A stretch of DNA of 64,000 bases from Fontibacillus phaseoli (GCF_003337355.1 NZ_QPJW01000001.1:1054001-1118000), one strand, 5' to 3'; positions 10,890-20,396 are shown, counted from the stretch's first letter. Translations and numbers: made by a program. The notes: generated from the sequence alone by a model not told the origin.

Positions 10890-12602
10890 ATGAAGCATAT
10901 TATTGAGAGGATGGTTTCGCGCGTCAGGAAAGCAGGCACCGTCAGAACGAAGCTCATGCTGGCTTTCTTCATCGTGGCTACGCTGCCTGTAGGGGCGCTC
11001 AGCTACTTTTCTTTTCATCAATCGTCCAAGGTTGTAAATTCCCAGTTCGGGAGTTACGTGATTTATGCGGTGGATCAGCTTAAATTACATGTTGACGGCA
11101 ATTTCAAGCAAATGGATGATATGACCGGCAACATTCTGTCCTACTTAATCGCTTCTTCGATCATTGTCGGGGATGAAGTCCCGACCACTTATGAGCAATA
11201 TGTGGAGGAAAAGGATTTCCAGAATTACATCGCGTCCCTGGAAAGCACGAACATTTTTAAAGTGGCGGTAATTACGCCTTCGGGCAGGGTAATCGGAAAT
11301 AACTTCATTAATGCGGAAAGCCTGGCAGCTTCCACGTCCTGGACCGATATCTCGAAATATAACAACAGGCATGTTTTGATTCATATCCCGGATTATTACC
11401 CCACTCCCGGCAACGAATATATGATCAGCATGGTGGTTCCGTTAAACAAGTCCTTCGGGCTGCCGGAAGGAAGCCGATTGTTGATCGATATGAAAGCGGA
11501 TACAGTGCTTGGGTTGATAAAATCATTCGAAAAGGACACCAAGTCCCACCTGCAAATCACGGATGCATCCGGTGCGGTTTTATTGCAAACGACGTCGGAC
11601 TATGTGAGTCAGGAAGACGATAAAGTGTGGTCGAGGGTCCTCGATACGGAGGGCTGGGTGGTGGAAGCGAGAGTCCCGTATGACACTTTTTACGAGTCCT
11701 CGTCGGTGATCCTGCGGTATTCGGTCTTCATTTCCGCGCTGGCGATCCTGCTCGGTATCATTATGGCCAGTTTTTATTCCATCCGTTTTACGATGCCTAT
11801 CAAGAAATTGGCTCATTCCATGCGCCGGTTCGGTGAAGGCGACCTGTTGATCCGCACGCCGGTTAAGTCGTCGGACGAGCTTGGTTTTTTAAGCGAATCG
11901 TTTAATAAAATGACGGAACAACTCGTAGAACTGGTCCACGAGATCAGCAGGACCGAAAAACTTAAGAGCGATGCCGAATTGAAAAGTTTGCACTATCAAA
12001 TCAATCCTCATCTCTTGTTCAATACGTTAAATTCGATTCAATGGAAGGCCAAACTGGCCAGGCAGCCGGACATCCAAAAAATGCTGCAGCATCTCATTGT
12101 GGTGCTGGACGGCAGTTTAAATTTCAAGCAAACACTTCTTCCTTTGCAGAAGGAACTAGACATCGCCAAGCATTTCATCGAGATCCAGCGCTACCGCTTT
12201 GAGGATACTTTTACATTCCGGCTGGAGGTCCAGCCCGAACTTGAGGACTGCCTGATTCCGCGCATGGTGCTGCAGCCTCTGCTGGAAAATATATTTTTCC
12301 ATGGTTTTCAGGACGGGCAGGGTCATATTCAAATGAGGATTTTTGAGGAAAAAAATATTTTGTACATGATCCTGGAAGACGATGGCGTAGGGGTTACGCC
12401 GGAGCATATGAAGTATATCGGTTCCGGGCAAAAAGTGCCGGGTAAACGGGGCGGATTAGGCCTGCGGAATGTCGATGAACGGTTTAAGCTCCATTACGGG
12501 GATGCTTATGGACTATCGATAGAATCAATCAGAAATCAAGGAACGAAGGTGACATTGATATGGCCAAAGACTACGGAAACCCACTCCCTATCAAAGTATT
12601 AA
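10890..12602 (+). CDS. YesM-type sensor histidine kinase
   Basis: A 570-residue membrane sensor. It has a first transmembrane helix near residues 20–45 (MLAFFIVATLPVGALSYF), an extracytoplasmic Cache-like domain, a second helix near 275–295 (YSVFISALAILLGIIMASF), and a HAMP domain (MRRFGEGDLLIRTPVKS). The histidine kinase motif LHYQINPHLLFNTLNSIQ carries phospho-acceptor H374. An HATPase_c domain follows (QPLLENIFFHG, then DDGVGV and KRGGLGLRNV). YesM/YesN pairs control adjacent carbohydrate ABC importers in Bacilli, which fits here. ATG 10890 with AGAGGT upstream is chosen over a frame extension of 25 residues. The next gene overlaps the end. Confidence 0.9.
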   Translation: MKHIIERMVSRVRKAGTVRTKLMLAFFIVATLPVGALSYFSFHQSSKVVNSQFGSYVIYAVDQLKLHVDGNFKQMDDMTGNILSYLIASSIIVGDEVPTTYEQYVEEKDFQNYIASLESTNIFKVAVITPSGRVIGNNFINAESLAASTSWTDISKYNNRHVLIHIPDYYPTPGNEYMISMVVPLNKSFGLPEGSRLLIDMKADTVLGLIKSFEKDTKSHLQITDASGAVLLQTTSDYVSQEDDKVWSRVLDTEGWVVEARVPYDTFYESSSVILRYSVFISALAILLGIIMASFYSIRFTMPIKKLAHSMRRFGEGDLLIRTPVKSSDELGFLSESFNKMTEQLVELVHEISRTEKLKSDAELKSLHYQINPHLLFNTLNSIQWKAKLARQPDIQKMLQHLIVVLDGSLNFKQTLLPLQKELDIAKHFIEIQRYRFEDTFTFRLEVQPELEDCLIPRMVLQPLLENIFFHGFQDGQGHIQMRIFEEKNILYMILEDDGVGVTPEHMKYIGSGQKVPGKRGGLGLRNVDERFKLHYGDAYGLSIESIRNQGTKVTLIWPKTTETHSLSKY

Positions 12603-13765
12603 TTGTGGATGACGAACAACTGGTGAGGAAAGGGCTTCGGATGACGATCGATTGGGAGCAGCACCAGATGATCGTCGTGGATGATGCCTCCAACGGCAGC
12701 ATCGGCTGGCAAAAATTTTTGGAGCATCGTCCCCAACTGGTGATTACGGATATTGTCATGCCGGAAATGAGCGGGATCGAGCTGGCGCAAAACATCAGAA
12801 AAGTATCTCCGGACACCTCGATCCTGTTTCTGAGCTGCCATCGGGATTTTAACTATGCCAAGCTCGGCATTCAATTAAACGTTCACGATTATATCGTCAA
12901 AACGGACATGGACGACGATCATATCCATGAATCCTTGAATCTCATCTATCAAAAGTATAAGGAAGCAATGATAAACCATTCGGACGCTCCTCCGAAACCG
13001 AAAATGAAGTCGGCGGACCGGACGAAGGAGTGTATAAATGAATGGCTGGTTAAGCAAAGTTACTCGGCCAGAGACTTTTTGCTGGAGCGACTGCGGAGTG
13101 AGTGGAAATGGATGTTGTCCACTTCCTGTCTGATCCACATCTATCAATCCACGGAAAGGGATTGCTCTTTTGAAGCGCTGATGAAACGATGGGAGGATTT
13201 GTCGTTTGCTTATCCAGGCCAACTGAAATTGCTTGAATTCGGCGGGAATTCCGCGTTTCTTGCCTGCAGCAGGGACCTGGCCGATCTTGTCTTATCCAAG
13301 CTGGTGGAATTGAAAATCAGCGAACGTGACCTGGAGTGGCGGCAAAGCAAACCCGTCACGAGCGCGGAAGGCTGGCTGGAAGCCTTGAACCGGCTGCATC
13401 GCATCCGTCAGGTGGAACAGAGCACCAGATTGTTCAGCACGGCCCATAAGGAAGATATCATTCAAGCTATCGATTTCATTGACGAGCATCTGGACCAGGA
13501 TATCCGGGCGGCGGATATCGCTGCGGTAATCGGCGTCAGTCGCAGTTATTTCAGCACGATCTTTAAAGAGGCCACCGGCTGCAGTATCATCTCTTTTATT
13601 GCGGAGCGCAAGCTGAGACGGGCGAAGGAACTGCTGAGCGTGACTTCGATTCGCACGGAAGAAGTCGCGGAAAAAATCGGGATTCAAGACGTAAAGTATT
13701 TCTCCAAATGGTTCAAGAAACAGGCGGAAGTTACGCCGGGGCAATACCGCCTGCAAACAAAATGA
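12560..13765 (+). CDS. YesN-type response regulator, AraC family output
   Basis: A 401-residue regulator. The N-terminal receiver domain has the acidic pair in LIVDDEQL, the phosphorylation site D64 in VITDIVMPEMSG and the conserved K in DYIVKTD. A variable middle region follows. The C-terminal AraC-type DNA-binding domain (about 300–398) has two helix-turn-helix units (IRAADIAAVIGVSRSYFSTIFK and VAEKIGIQDVKYFSKWFKKQ). The start codon lies 43 bases inside the kinase gene, so the two are translationally linked. Its likely target is the promoter of the downstream sugar ABC importer. Confidence 0.9.
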   Translation: MAKDYGNPLPIKVLIVDDEQLVRKGLRMTIDWEQHQMIVVDDASNGSIGWQKFLEHRPQLVITDIVMPEMSGIELAQNIRKVSPDTSILFLSCHRDFNYAKLGIQLNVHDYIVKTDMDDDHIHESLNLIYQKYKEAMINHSDAPPKPKMKSADRTKECINEWLVKQSYSARDFLLERLRSEWKWMLSTSCLIHIYQSTERDCSFEALMKRWEDLSFAYPGQLKLLEFGGNSAFLACSRDLADLVLSKLVELKISERDLEWRQSKPVTSAEGWLEALNRLHRIRQVEQSTRLFSTAHKEDIIQAIDFIDEHLDQDIRAADIAAVIGVSRSYFSTIFKEATGCSIISFIAERKLRRAKELLSVTSIRTEEVAEKIGIQDVKYFSKWFKKQAEVTPGQYRLQTK

Positions 13766-13793
13766 CGGCTTTATCAAACAAATAGACACTGCC

Positions 13794-13818
13794 GCCTGGC
13801 TTGGCCGGGCATTTTTTT
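13794..13818 (+). terminator. Rho-independent terminator after the two-component genes
   Basis: GCCTGGC–TTG–GCCGGGC stem (one T·G pair) followed by ATTTTTTTATT. It separates the sensor–regulator transcript from the importer operon, which therefore needs its own promoter, the likely control point. Confidence 0.75.
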
Positions 13819-13933
13819 ATTTATCGAAAAAGATGACACTTTTATCAAACATCTGTCGGTATGAAAGCCTTTTCAAGAGATTTATTATAAATCATGTAAC
13901 AAACGATCTAATTGACACAGGGGGTTATCATTC

Positions 13934-15256
13934 GTGAAAAGAAAACGGGTATTGTACGTACTTATCACTTGTCTGTTGGTTTCTTTGCTGACAGCTGCCT
14001 GCTCTTCGGACAACAAACAGGCCGATTCCAAAGACCCGGCTACAGGTAATGAGAAAGTGAAATTGGTGGTCTGGATTTGGGAGACCGCGAAGGACGGACT
14101 GGACTTGAATATGGAGGCTTTCAAGGCCAAGTATCCGAATATTGAAGTCGAATTCCAGACGATGAAATCAACGGATTTGTATTCCAAATACTTGATTACG
14201 TCAAGTACGGGAGATGCGGTTCCCGACATTATCACCGTGGAATCGACCAACTTGTCCCAAATCGTTCAAATCGATTCATTGCTTGATATTACCGATCGCG
14301 TGGCTCCATACAAGGACAAAATGAGTGCCTATAAATGGGAAGATGCCACGAAAGATGACAAAGTGTACGCTATGCCTTGGGACAGCGGCCCGGTCGTGAT
14401 GTTCTACCGCAACGATTTGTTCGCCCAAGCCGGATTGCCTACCGCCCCTGCCGATGTGGCCCAAGAGATCCAAACCTGGGACGATTATTATGAGGCAGCG
14501 AAATTGATCAAGGACAAAACGGGAGCCATGATGTACGGCGATTCCAAGACGAATTCCAGTAACCGGATGTTTGAGTCGATGATGTGGCAGCGCGGATTAT
14601 GGTATTTCGACGATGAAGGAAATGTTGCCGTCGATTCGCCCGAAATCAAGGAAAGTGCCGATTTTCTGATCAAGATGCAAAATGAAGGGCTTGTCTTCGA
14701 CGCCCGGGCAAATACCGATCCATGGGGAAATGCCATCCGCGACGGTAAAATCGCTACTGTTGTCGGCGGTTCCTGGCATGATGCGATCATTGAAAACCAA
14801 TATTCCCCGGCGGATAAAGGCAAATGGTCCGTCACGATGATGCCGAAATGGTCCATGGATGACAAATATACGGGCGCGAACCAGGGGGGAGCGAATCTGG
14901 CGATTAATAAGAACTCCAAACACCCGGAAGAGGCTTGGCAGTTCATTGAATTCATGCTTGGAAGCGAAGAGTCCCAAGTTAAAATGATGACGGATGCCGG
15001 ACTGTTCCCGGCCATGTTGTTGAGCGATAATGCATCCCTGGAGGATCCGTCCGAATACTTCAACAAAGAGTCGATCCGCAAAGTGTATGCCGAGTCGCTT
15101 GCCAACACTTATCCGCTTGCGTATACATCCGATTTTCCTATGGCCAACAAACTGATGACCGATGTTTGGGCTAAGGTCTTCCTTAATAATGTCAGTTCGG
15201 ACAAAGCCCTGAAAGACATGGCGGATGAACTCCGCAGCAAAACAAAGAGAAACTAA
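13934..15256 (+). CDS. Extracellular sugar-binding lipoprotein of ABC importer
   Basis: A 440-residue solute-binding protein (family 1 carbohydrate type). The N-terminus is a lipoprotein signal: basic MKRKR, a hydrophobic core, then the lipobox LTAACSS with the lipidated Cys at residue 23. The mature part shows typical motifs of this class: LVVWIWETAKDG, PDIITVESTNL, YAMPWDSGPVVMFYRNDLF and NKNSKHPEEAWQFIEF. It binds an oligosaccharide outside the membrane and hands it to the two permeases that follow. Context with beta-galactosidase suggests a galactoside ligand. A GGGGG stretch before the GTG start serves as ribosome site. Confidence 0.88.
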   Translation: MKRKRVLYVLITCLLVSLLTAACSSDNKQADSKDPATGNEKVKLVVWIWETAKDGLDLNMEAFKAKYPNIEVEFQTMKSTDLYSKYLITSSTGDAVPDIITVESTNLSQIVQIDSLLDITDRVAPYKDKMSAYKWEDATKDDKVYAMPWDSGPVVMFYRNDLFAQAGLPTAPADVAQEIQTWDDYYEAAKLIKDKTGAMMYGDSKTNSSNRMFESMMWQRGLWYFDDEGNVAVDSPEIKESADFLIKMQNEGLVFDARANTDPWGNAIRDGKIATVVGGSWHDAIIENQYSPADKGKWSVTMMPKWSMDDKYTGANQGGANLAINKNSKHPEEAWQFIEFMLGSEESQVKMMTDAGLFPAMLLSDNASLEDPSEYFNKESIRKVYAESLANTYPLAYTSDFPMANKLMTDVWAKVFLNNVSSDKALKDMADELRSKTKRN

Positions 15257-15286
15257 ATTCATCTTGATAGGATTGGAGGGAATGAT

Positions 15287-16171
15287 ATGAAGGCATCCAA
15301 GTTGAACAAGCAGATGTTGGTTGCTCCTTACATCTACATATCGCCCTATTTCATCTTGTTTTTCATCTTCTCGTTGTATCCGATACTGTATTCGATTTAT
15401 ATCAGTTTGACGGACTGGAACGGATCCGGGGAGAAAGAATTTATCGGGTTCGAAAATTATATGCAGTTGTTTAGCGACAACGACTTTTGGCTGTCCCTGT
15501 GGAACAGTACGCTGATCTTTTTGATGTATGTTCCAATCATGCTGTTCGTGGGTTTAATATTGGCGTCCATGTTGAATTCCAACTGGATGGTAGGCAAAGG
15601 CTTTTTCCGGATGGCGCTGTTTGTCCCCAATTTCGTATCCGTCGTCGCCGTATCCTTCGTCTTCATCCTGTTATTGAACACCCAGGACGGTCTGGTTAAC
15701 AGTGTGCTTAAGAGCATCGGCCTGATCGACAATCCGATTCCATGGCTGGAATCGCCTTGGTGGGCCCGGTTCTCCGTCGCCATGATGGTGCTGTACCGCT
15801 GGCTTGGTTATAATATGCTGCTGCTCCTTACGGGATTGCAGAACATTTCGAAGGATTTGTATGAAGCGGCTTACGTGGACGGGGCTACCAAAATCAAAAG
15901 TTTCTTTTTTATCACTATCCCGTTGGTCAAAAAGATGCTGTTGTTCTGTACGGTGCTGTCCACGATCGGAACGTTCTCGCTCTTTACCGAGCCGTTCATT
16001 CTGACCCAGGGCGGGCCGTTGAACTCCACCTTGACTCCGGTGCTCATGCTATATAGAGAAAGCTTCCAAAACTTCAATTTCGGTTACGCATCTTCCATCG
16101 CCGTCTGCTTCTTTATTCTCATGATGGTTATCTCTTTGCTGCAAATGCGTATCTTCGACGATAAAGAGTAG
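15287..16171 (+). CDS. Sugar ABC transporter permease (MalF/LacF type)
   Basis: A 294-residue membrane protein with six predicted helices. The cytoplasmic EAA loop, YEAAYVDGATKIKSFFFITIP, sits in the second half and is the docking site for the ATPase. The N-terminal PYIYISPYFILFFIFSLYP helix is typical of CUT1-family permeases such as LacF or YesP. It pairs with the permease encoded 13 bases downstream. No ATPase gene is present in the locus, as is common for CUT1 systems in Bacilli that share the multitask ATPase MsmX. Confidence 0.88.
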   Translation: MKASKLNKQMLVAPYIYISPYFILFFIFSLYPILYSIYISLTDWNGSGEKEFIGFENYMQLFSDNDFWLSLWNSTLIFLMYVPIMLFVGLILASMLNSNWMVGKGFFRMALFVPNFVSVVAVSFVFILLLNTQDGLVNSVLKSIGLIDNPIPWLESPWWARFSVAMMVLYRWLGYNMLLLLTGLQNISKDLYEAAYVDGATKIKSFFFITIPLVKKMLLFCTVLSTIGTFSLFTEPFILTQGGPLNSTLTPVLMLYRESFQNFNFGYASSIAVCFFILMMVISLLQMRIFDDKE

Positions 16172-16184
16172 GCGGGGGGATACT

Positions 16185-17048
16185 ATGGAAAAAACAGTTA
16201 AATTAAAAGCTGCAGGAACTTCCGGCAGCAAACACATCTGGTCCTCATCACTGGCGTTTGTACTGATGACGGTTGTCTCCCTGTTTACTTTGTTCCCGTT
16301 GTTCTGGCTGTTCAGTTCATCGTTAAAAGACATCAGCGAGATCTTCGTGAATCCGCCGATTTGGATTCCGTCGACGCTGCATTGGGAAAACTTCAGGGAA
16401 CTGTTCGTGGAACGGAAGTTCGGAATCATTACCTGGAACAGCTTCCTGTTATCCACGACTTCCACAATAATCGCGTTAATCTTTTGCAGTCTGGCCGGAT
16501 TTGCCTTTGCCAAATACAAGTTTAAAGGCAAACAGTTCTTGTTCGTACTTGTGCTGGCATCGCTTATGATTCCGCATGAAGCAACCATGGTTCCCTTGTT
16601 CTCGATCTACAAGAACATGCACCTTATCGATAACATTTGGGGCGTGATTCTGCCGGATTTGGCCAACGCTTTCGGGATCTTCTTCATGCGCCAATACTGC
16701 ATGTCCCTCCCCGACGAGATGATGGAGGCTGCGCGGATCGACGGTTGTAACGAATTCAAAATTTTCCGCAAGATCGTGCTGCCGAATCTGAGATCGGGCT
16801 TTGCCGGACTGGGGATTATCCTATTCGTTAAACAGTGGAATAACTTCCTGTGGCCATCCGTTATTTTGAGATCCCAGGAAAACATGACCTTATCCGTTGC
16901 ACTTAAAGCGCTTGAGGACAGCAACAATACGCCATACCATCTCATCATGGCCGGTTCCGTAATCAGCGTACTTCCGCTGCTGATTATCGTGTTGATTTTC
17001 CAGAAGCAATTGATTGCCGGGATGATCGACGGCGCGATAAAAGGCTAA
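16185..17048 (+). CDS. Sugar ABC transporter permease (MalG/LacG type)
   Basis: A 287-residue partner permease with six helices. FTLFPLFWLFSSSLKD in the first helix, the SLAGFAFAKYKFKGK segment and the EAA loop (MMEAARIDGCNEFKIFRKIVLP) identify the MalG class. The C-terminus (QKQLIAGMIDGAIKG) matches the usual end of this family. It is the last gene of the importer operon and is followed directly by a strong terminator. Confidence 0.9.
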   Translation: MEKTVKLKAAGTSGSKHIWSSSLAFVLMTVVSLFTLFPLFWLFSSSLKDISEIFVNPPIWIPSTLHWENFRELFVERKFGIITWNSFLLSTTSTIIALIFCSLAGFAFAKYKFKGKQFLFVLVLASLMIPHEATMVPLFSIYKNMHLIDNIWGVILPDLANAFGIFFMRQYCMSLPDEMMEAARIDGCNEFKIFRKIVLPNLRSGFAGLGIILFVKQWNNFLWPSVILRSQENMTLSVALKALEDSNNTPYHLIMAGSVISVLPLLIIVLIFQKQLIAGMIDGAIKG

Positions 17049-17058
17049 TACCGATGCC

Positions 17059-17091
17059 AATACCCCTGAAGAAATTCGGGGGTATTTTTTT
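17059..17091 (+). terminator. Rho-independent terminator of the sugar importer operon
   Basis: AATACCCC pairs with GGGGTATT around a short loop, and the stem is followed by a run of seven T. It is strong and directly downstream of the last permease. Confidence 0.85.
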
Positions 17092-17208
17092 GATTTGATT
17101 CAAATAATTAACTCGATTCAAGGGACATTGCAGCAACCTGGTTGAATTATACCTGCCATTAGTTATATCTTATCTATAATAACAGTGGACATGGAAAGGA
17201 CAGCGGAA

Positions 17209-18381
17209 ATGACAAATCAGCTCTATTACAACTCAGCTTATTTAACCGAATGGCAAACCTCCATTCGTACAATTTCAGAAAATGAAGACGGAATATTCGT
17301 GGTCCTGGAAGAAACCGCCTTTTATCCGCACGGGGGAGGACAACCTTGCGATGAAGGAACGATCGGCGGTATTAACGTGATCGATGTAACCTTGGAGGAC
17401 GAAGTAATTTGGCATAAGGTGGAGAGCCTGCCCGTGGAGTCAAGCGTCCTATGCAGGCTGAATTGGGACAGACGGTTCGACCATATGCAGCAGCACAGCG
17501 GCCAGCACTTGCTCTCGGCCATTTGCCTTGAGTTGTTCGATGCGCAAACATTGAGCTTTCATCTGGGCGCCGATTACGCCACTATCGATGTAGAACTCCC
17601 GGAGCTGTTAGCGGAGCGGTTTGCTCTTCTTGAACGGGAAGTAAACCGGCATATTTATCTCAATCATGAAATTGCCTGCTATTTTGTAACGGGTGAGGAA
17701 GCAGCAAGGCTGCCTTTGGTCAAACAACCGAAAGTAACCGGCGGAATAAGGATCGTTGAAACGAAAGGTGTGGAATATAACGCCTGCGGCGGGACCCATG
17801 TCTCTTCTACCGGAGAAATCTTTATGATCAAGCTGCTAAAGTCGGAACGTCAAAAGGGAAATACGCGGATTTATTTCTTATGTGGATACCGGGCCTTGCA
17901 GGAATTTAACGAGAATCAGCGGATTTTAACGGCGTTGGCGCAGAAATTCAATACCGGAAAAGATGAAATTTTGGATCGTTTGGACAAATGGGAGCAGGAG
18001 CAAAAGCAGCTTCAATGGGAACTGAACGCCCAAAGGGAGAAAAATGACGAGTTTGTACTTCATGAGCTTTTAGCCCAGTCGAAGGGCGGCCTGGTAGCTC
18101 ATATGTTTGAGGATAGAAGCCTGAAGGATTTGCAAAATCTCGCCACCAGGCTAGCCGCCGAAAACGGAATTCCCGTACTATTCGCCGCCGGTGCGGACAA
18201 CAAAGTTTTGATGGCCTATGGCGGGGAAGGAGACTTTGCCTGCGGGGCGTTTTTCAAAGAGCATCTCGGCGGCTATAACGGCAAAGGCGGCGGGAGCGAC
18301 AAACTGGCCCAGGCGGGTTTCGGCACCAGGGACGAGGCTTTGGCTTTCTATGAATTTGCCAAGGCAAGATGGTCGGTTTAA
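17209..18381 (+). CDS. AlaX-type alanyl-tRNA editing protein
   Basis: A 390-residue free-standing homologue of the alanyl-tRNA synthetase editing domain, long (AlaX-L) form. The zinc site is complete: H92 and H96 in HMQQHSGQH, C193 and H197 in YNACGGTHV. A coiled segment follows (about 245–290), and then a DHHA1-like domain ending in GGGSDKLAQAGF. The expected role is hydrolysis of Ser- or Gly-tRNA(Ala) in the cytoplasm. ATG 17209 is favoured because AAAGGA lies nine bases upstream; earlier in-frame GTG 17185 and ATG 17191 lack a site. The YbaK-type gene follows 14 bases later, giving a two-gene editing unit. Confidence 0.88.
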   Translation: MTNQLYYNSAYLTEWQTSIRTISENEDGIFVVLEETAFYPHGGGQPCDEGTIGGINVIDVTLEDEVIWHKVESLPVESSVLCRLNWDRRFDHMQQHSGQHLLSAICLELFDAQTLSFHLGADYATIDVELPELLAERFALLEREVNRHIYLNHEIACYFVTGEEAARLPLVKQPKVTGGIRIVETKGVEYNACGGTHVSSTGEIFMIKLLKSERQKGNTRIYFLCGYRALQEFNENQRILTALAQKFNTGKDEILDRLDKWEQEQKQLQWELNAQREKNDEFVLHELLAQSKGGLVAHMFEDRSLKDLQNLATRLAAENGIPVLFAAGADNKVLMAYGGEGDFACGAFFKEHLGGYNGKGGGSDKLAQAGFGTRDEALAFYEFAKARWSV

Positions 18382-18395
18382 AAGGGGGAGTTTCA

Positions 18396-18881
18396 GTGGC
18401 GGAGAGCAAAACGAATGCCATGCGATTATTGGACAAGTCCGGTATTCCCTACATTATTCTGGGATATGATTCCGAAGACGGGGAAATCCACGGCATCGCC
18501 GTGGCGGAGAAAATCGGCCGTCCCTCCGGTTCCGTGTTCAAGACGCTGGTTGCGCACCAGGGGAGCCGGATTTATGTGTTCGTCATTCCGGTAGCGGAAG
18601 AACTGGATCTGAAGAAAGCGGCCAAAGCCGCCGGCGAGAAAAAAGTGGAGATGCTGCCTGTCAAAGAGCTGCTAAAATGGACCGGATACATCCGCGGCGG
18701 CTGCTCGCCGGTCGGAATGAAAAAACTGTATCCCACATTCCTGGACGCCAGCGCGGAAGCCTTGGACAAAATGGCGGTAAGCGCAGGAAGAATCGGCACT
18801 CAAATGGAATTGGACCCAAGGCTGCTCGCCCGGCAGGTGAAAGCGGGTTTTATGCCGCTTGTTAAAGAAGATAATAACTGA
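18396..18881 (+). CDS. ybaK: YbaK/EbsC-family Cys-tRNA(Pro) deacylase
   Basis: A 161-residue protein of the YbaK/ProX editing family, which removes Cys (or Ala) from mischarged tRNA(Pro). Landmarks match E. coli YbaK as I recall it: SVFKTLVAH with the functional Lys, FVIPVAEELDLKKAAKAAGEKKVEM, then TGYIRGGCSPVGMKK. GTG 18396 is chosen since AAGGGGGAG lies five bases upstream; an in-frame ATG nine codons earlier lies inside the previous gene with no site. It is probably cotranscribed with the AlaX gene. Confidence 0.88.
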   Translation: MAESKTNAMRLLDKSGIPYIILGYDSEDGEIHGIAVAEKIGRPSGSVFKTLVAHQGSRIYVFVIPVAEELDLKKAAKAAGEKKVEMLPVKELLKWTGYIRGGCSPVGMKKLYPTFLDASAEALDKMAVSAGRIGTQMELDPRLLARQVKAGFMPLVKEDNN

Positions 18882-18938
18882 CCGGAATCAGGTTCAGCAT
18901 ATAGAAAGACAAGCAAAGTAAAGGAGTTGTACTTCATC

Positions 18939-19502
18939 GTGATCAGACCGGCAAAAAAGGAAGACTGCAGCAAAGCTGCGGCGCTCATGGTCGACGCGAT
19001 CCATGATATCGCAATCGCATTGACGGGAGAATCCAACAAGACCAAAGTTGTAGAGCAGATGGAGAAGTTTTTCTGCGAGGAAGTCAACCGGTTAAGTTAC
19101 AGGAACTGTCTGGTCAAGACAGTCGGAGAGCAGCCGGTCGGAATCGTGGCTGCCTATCACGGCAAAGACGCTCAGGCCCTTGACGCCCCGATTCTTAAGC
19201 ATCTGAGGAACAGTATCGGAGGAACGTCCGCAAGATTAGATATCGAAGCTGATCCGTCCGATTATTATATCGACATGCTGAGCGTTAGTCCGGAATTCGG
19301 AGGCCGGGGCTACGGCACGGAGCTGCTGCAAGCGGCAATTCGGCTCGCAAGGGAGCAAGGCTATCGTACCGTTTCCCTGAATGTCGAAGAAAACAACGTT
19401 AAAGCGCGCAAACTTTACGAACGTCTGGGTTTTGAATGGAAGAAAGACATCGTCATTCATCATCATACCTTTGCTTATATGGTGAAGTCGTTGCAAGCGT
19501 AG
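18939..19502 (+). CDS. GNAT-family N-acetyltransferase
   Basis: A 187-residue acetyltransferase. The acetyl-CoA binding motif A is clear: YYIDMLSVSPEFGGRGYGTELL (V-x-x-x-x-R/G-x-G-x-G/A pattern), followed by VSLNVEENNVKARKLYERLGF, the usual motif B. The N-terminus (MIRPAKKEDCSKAAALM) is the common GNAT start. GTG 18939 is selected 12 bases after AAGGAG; TTG 18927 abuts the site and is unlikely. The acceptor substrate is unknown. It may share a transcript with the upstream tRNA-editing genes, 57 bases away. Confidence 0.82.
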   Translation: MIRPAKKEDCSKAAALMVDAIHDIAIALTGESNKTKVVEQMEKFFCEEVNRLSYRNCLVKTVGEQPVGIVAAYHGKDAQALDAPILKHLRNSIGGTSARLDIEADPSDYYIDMLSVSPEFGGRGYGTELLQAAIRLAREQGYRTVSLNVEENNVKARKLYERLGFEWKKDIVIHHHTFAYMVKSLQA

Positions 19503-19544
19503 TTCTATTCCCATTCTTGGAGTTCGCATTTGGCTCAAATTATT

Positions 19545-20078
19545 CTATCCTAAAAAAATACTTCGTCTGTTTACGTTAAGCTCGGCGGCTGTAATATGAA
19601 CTGCGGTTTCTTCCAGCGCTGAAAGTATCCCTAAGATGCATGCAGGCCAAAATACGGCCGGGTTATGGTAAATTATGAACAAGGGCGGGCCGATAAAAAT
19701 AAACAATCCGGCAAGCTTGTTTCCCCAAGTATGCAGAATGGCAAATGAATGATATTTGTAAGCAACTATTGCCATGTTGGCGCAACGAACGAGGGTAATG
19801 AGGATGATCCAAGGTGCGAATGAGAGAATTTCGGTTCCATGCCGTGAGATGAAATATCCCAAAATAACCCCAACCAGCATGAGATCGGCAACGGTGTCCA
19901 ATCTGGCTCCAAGTTCACTTTGGGTATTCGTTTTTCGCGCAACAATCCCATCAAGCACGTCGCTTAACCCGGACAGTAGATAAATGACCGCAAATAACCC
20001 GGCATGATTGAACAAGAACAGCAAAGTTGCCACAAGAATCATTCTGCTTATTGAAATGAGATTTGCCGCATGTCTCAA
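19545..20078 (-). CDS. CDP-alcohol phosphatidyltransferase family protein
   Basis: A 177-residue integral membrane enzyme. The diagnostic D-G-x2-A-R-x8-G-x3-D-x3-D signature is complete: SDVLDGIVARK, then GARLDTVAD. About five hydrophobic helices follow. It would transfer a phosphatidyl group from CDP-diacylglycerol to an alcohol in membrane lipid synthesis; the alcohol is not evident, and PgsA-like or ClsA-independent roles are possible. The start is a TTG at 20078, five to seven bases after GGGGGGGAG; the next in-frame Met is at residue 13 within the first helix. Confidence 0.8.
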   Translation of the reverse strand: MRHAANLISISRMILVATLLFLFNHAGLFAVIYLLSGLSDVLDGIVARKTNTQSELGARLDTVADLMLVGVILGYFISRHGTEILSFAPWIILITLVRCANMAIVAYKYHSFAILHTWGNKLAGLFIFIGPPLFIIYHNPAVFWPACILGILSALEETAVHITAAELNVNRRSIFLG

Positions 20079-20396
20079 CAGATCTCCCCCCCTTTGAAAA
20101 TGATGGTATATTAGGAATACGATAACGTCAAACAGGTACAGCCCCTATGAGTTTAACGGATTCCCCTTTGGGGTGCAAAGCATTTGATTGACGACAAAAG
20201 AGACATTCAAACTGACCATAGTGTGGATGTCTCTTTTTCCTTATGTATAAAGCTTTTCATCGGTTTCCTTCACATTTTTGGATTAGATTTTGGCACGACA
20301 TTTACATAATCAATAAATCTATTGAAACTGAAAAACTCATGTCAATGTCAGTGTCAGTTTACAATATAATAACGCAAATTAGGGAGGCTGATTCAG
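20079..20396. other. Intergenic region with an orphan hairpin
   Basis: About 320 bases between divergent genes, AT-rich towards the LD-carboxypeptidase. No coding frame with a ribosome site was seen. It contains a terminator-like hairpin (20196–20238) with no gene in front of it, which suggests a deleted or decayed gene. AGGGAGG at 20383–20389 is the ribosome site of the next gene. Confidence 0.5.
20196..20238 (+). terminator. Orphan terminator-like hairpin
   Basis: AAAAGAGACAT pairs with ATGTCTCTTTTT across a 20-base loop, ending in a T run. No gene ends immediately upstream on the plus strand. Confidence 0.55.
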
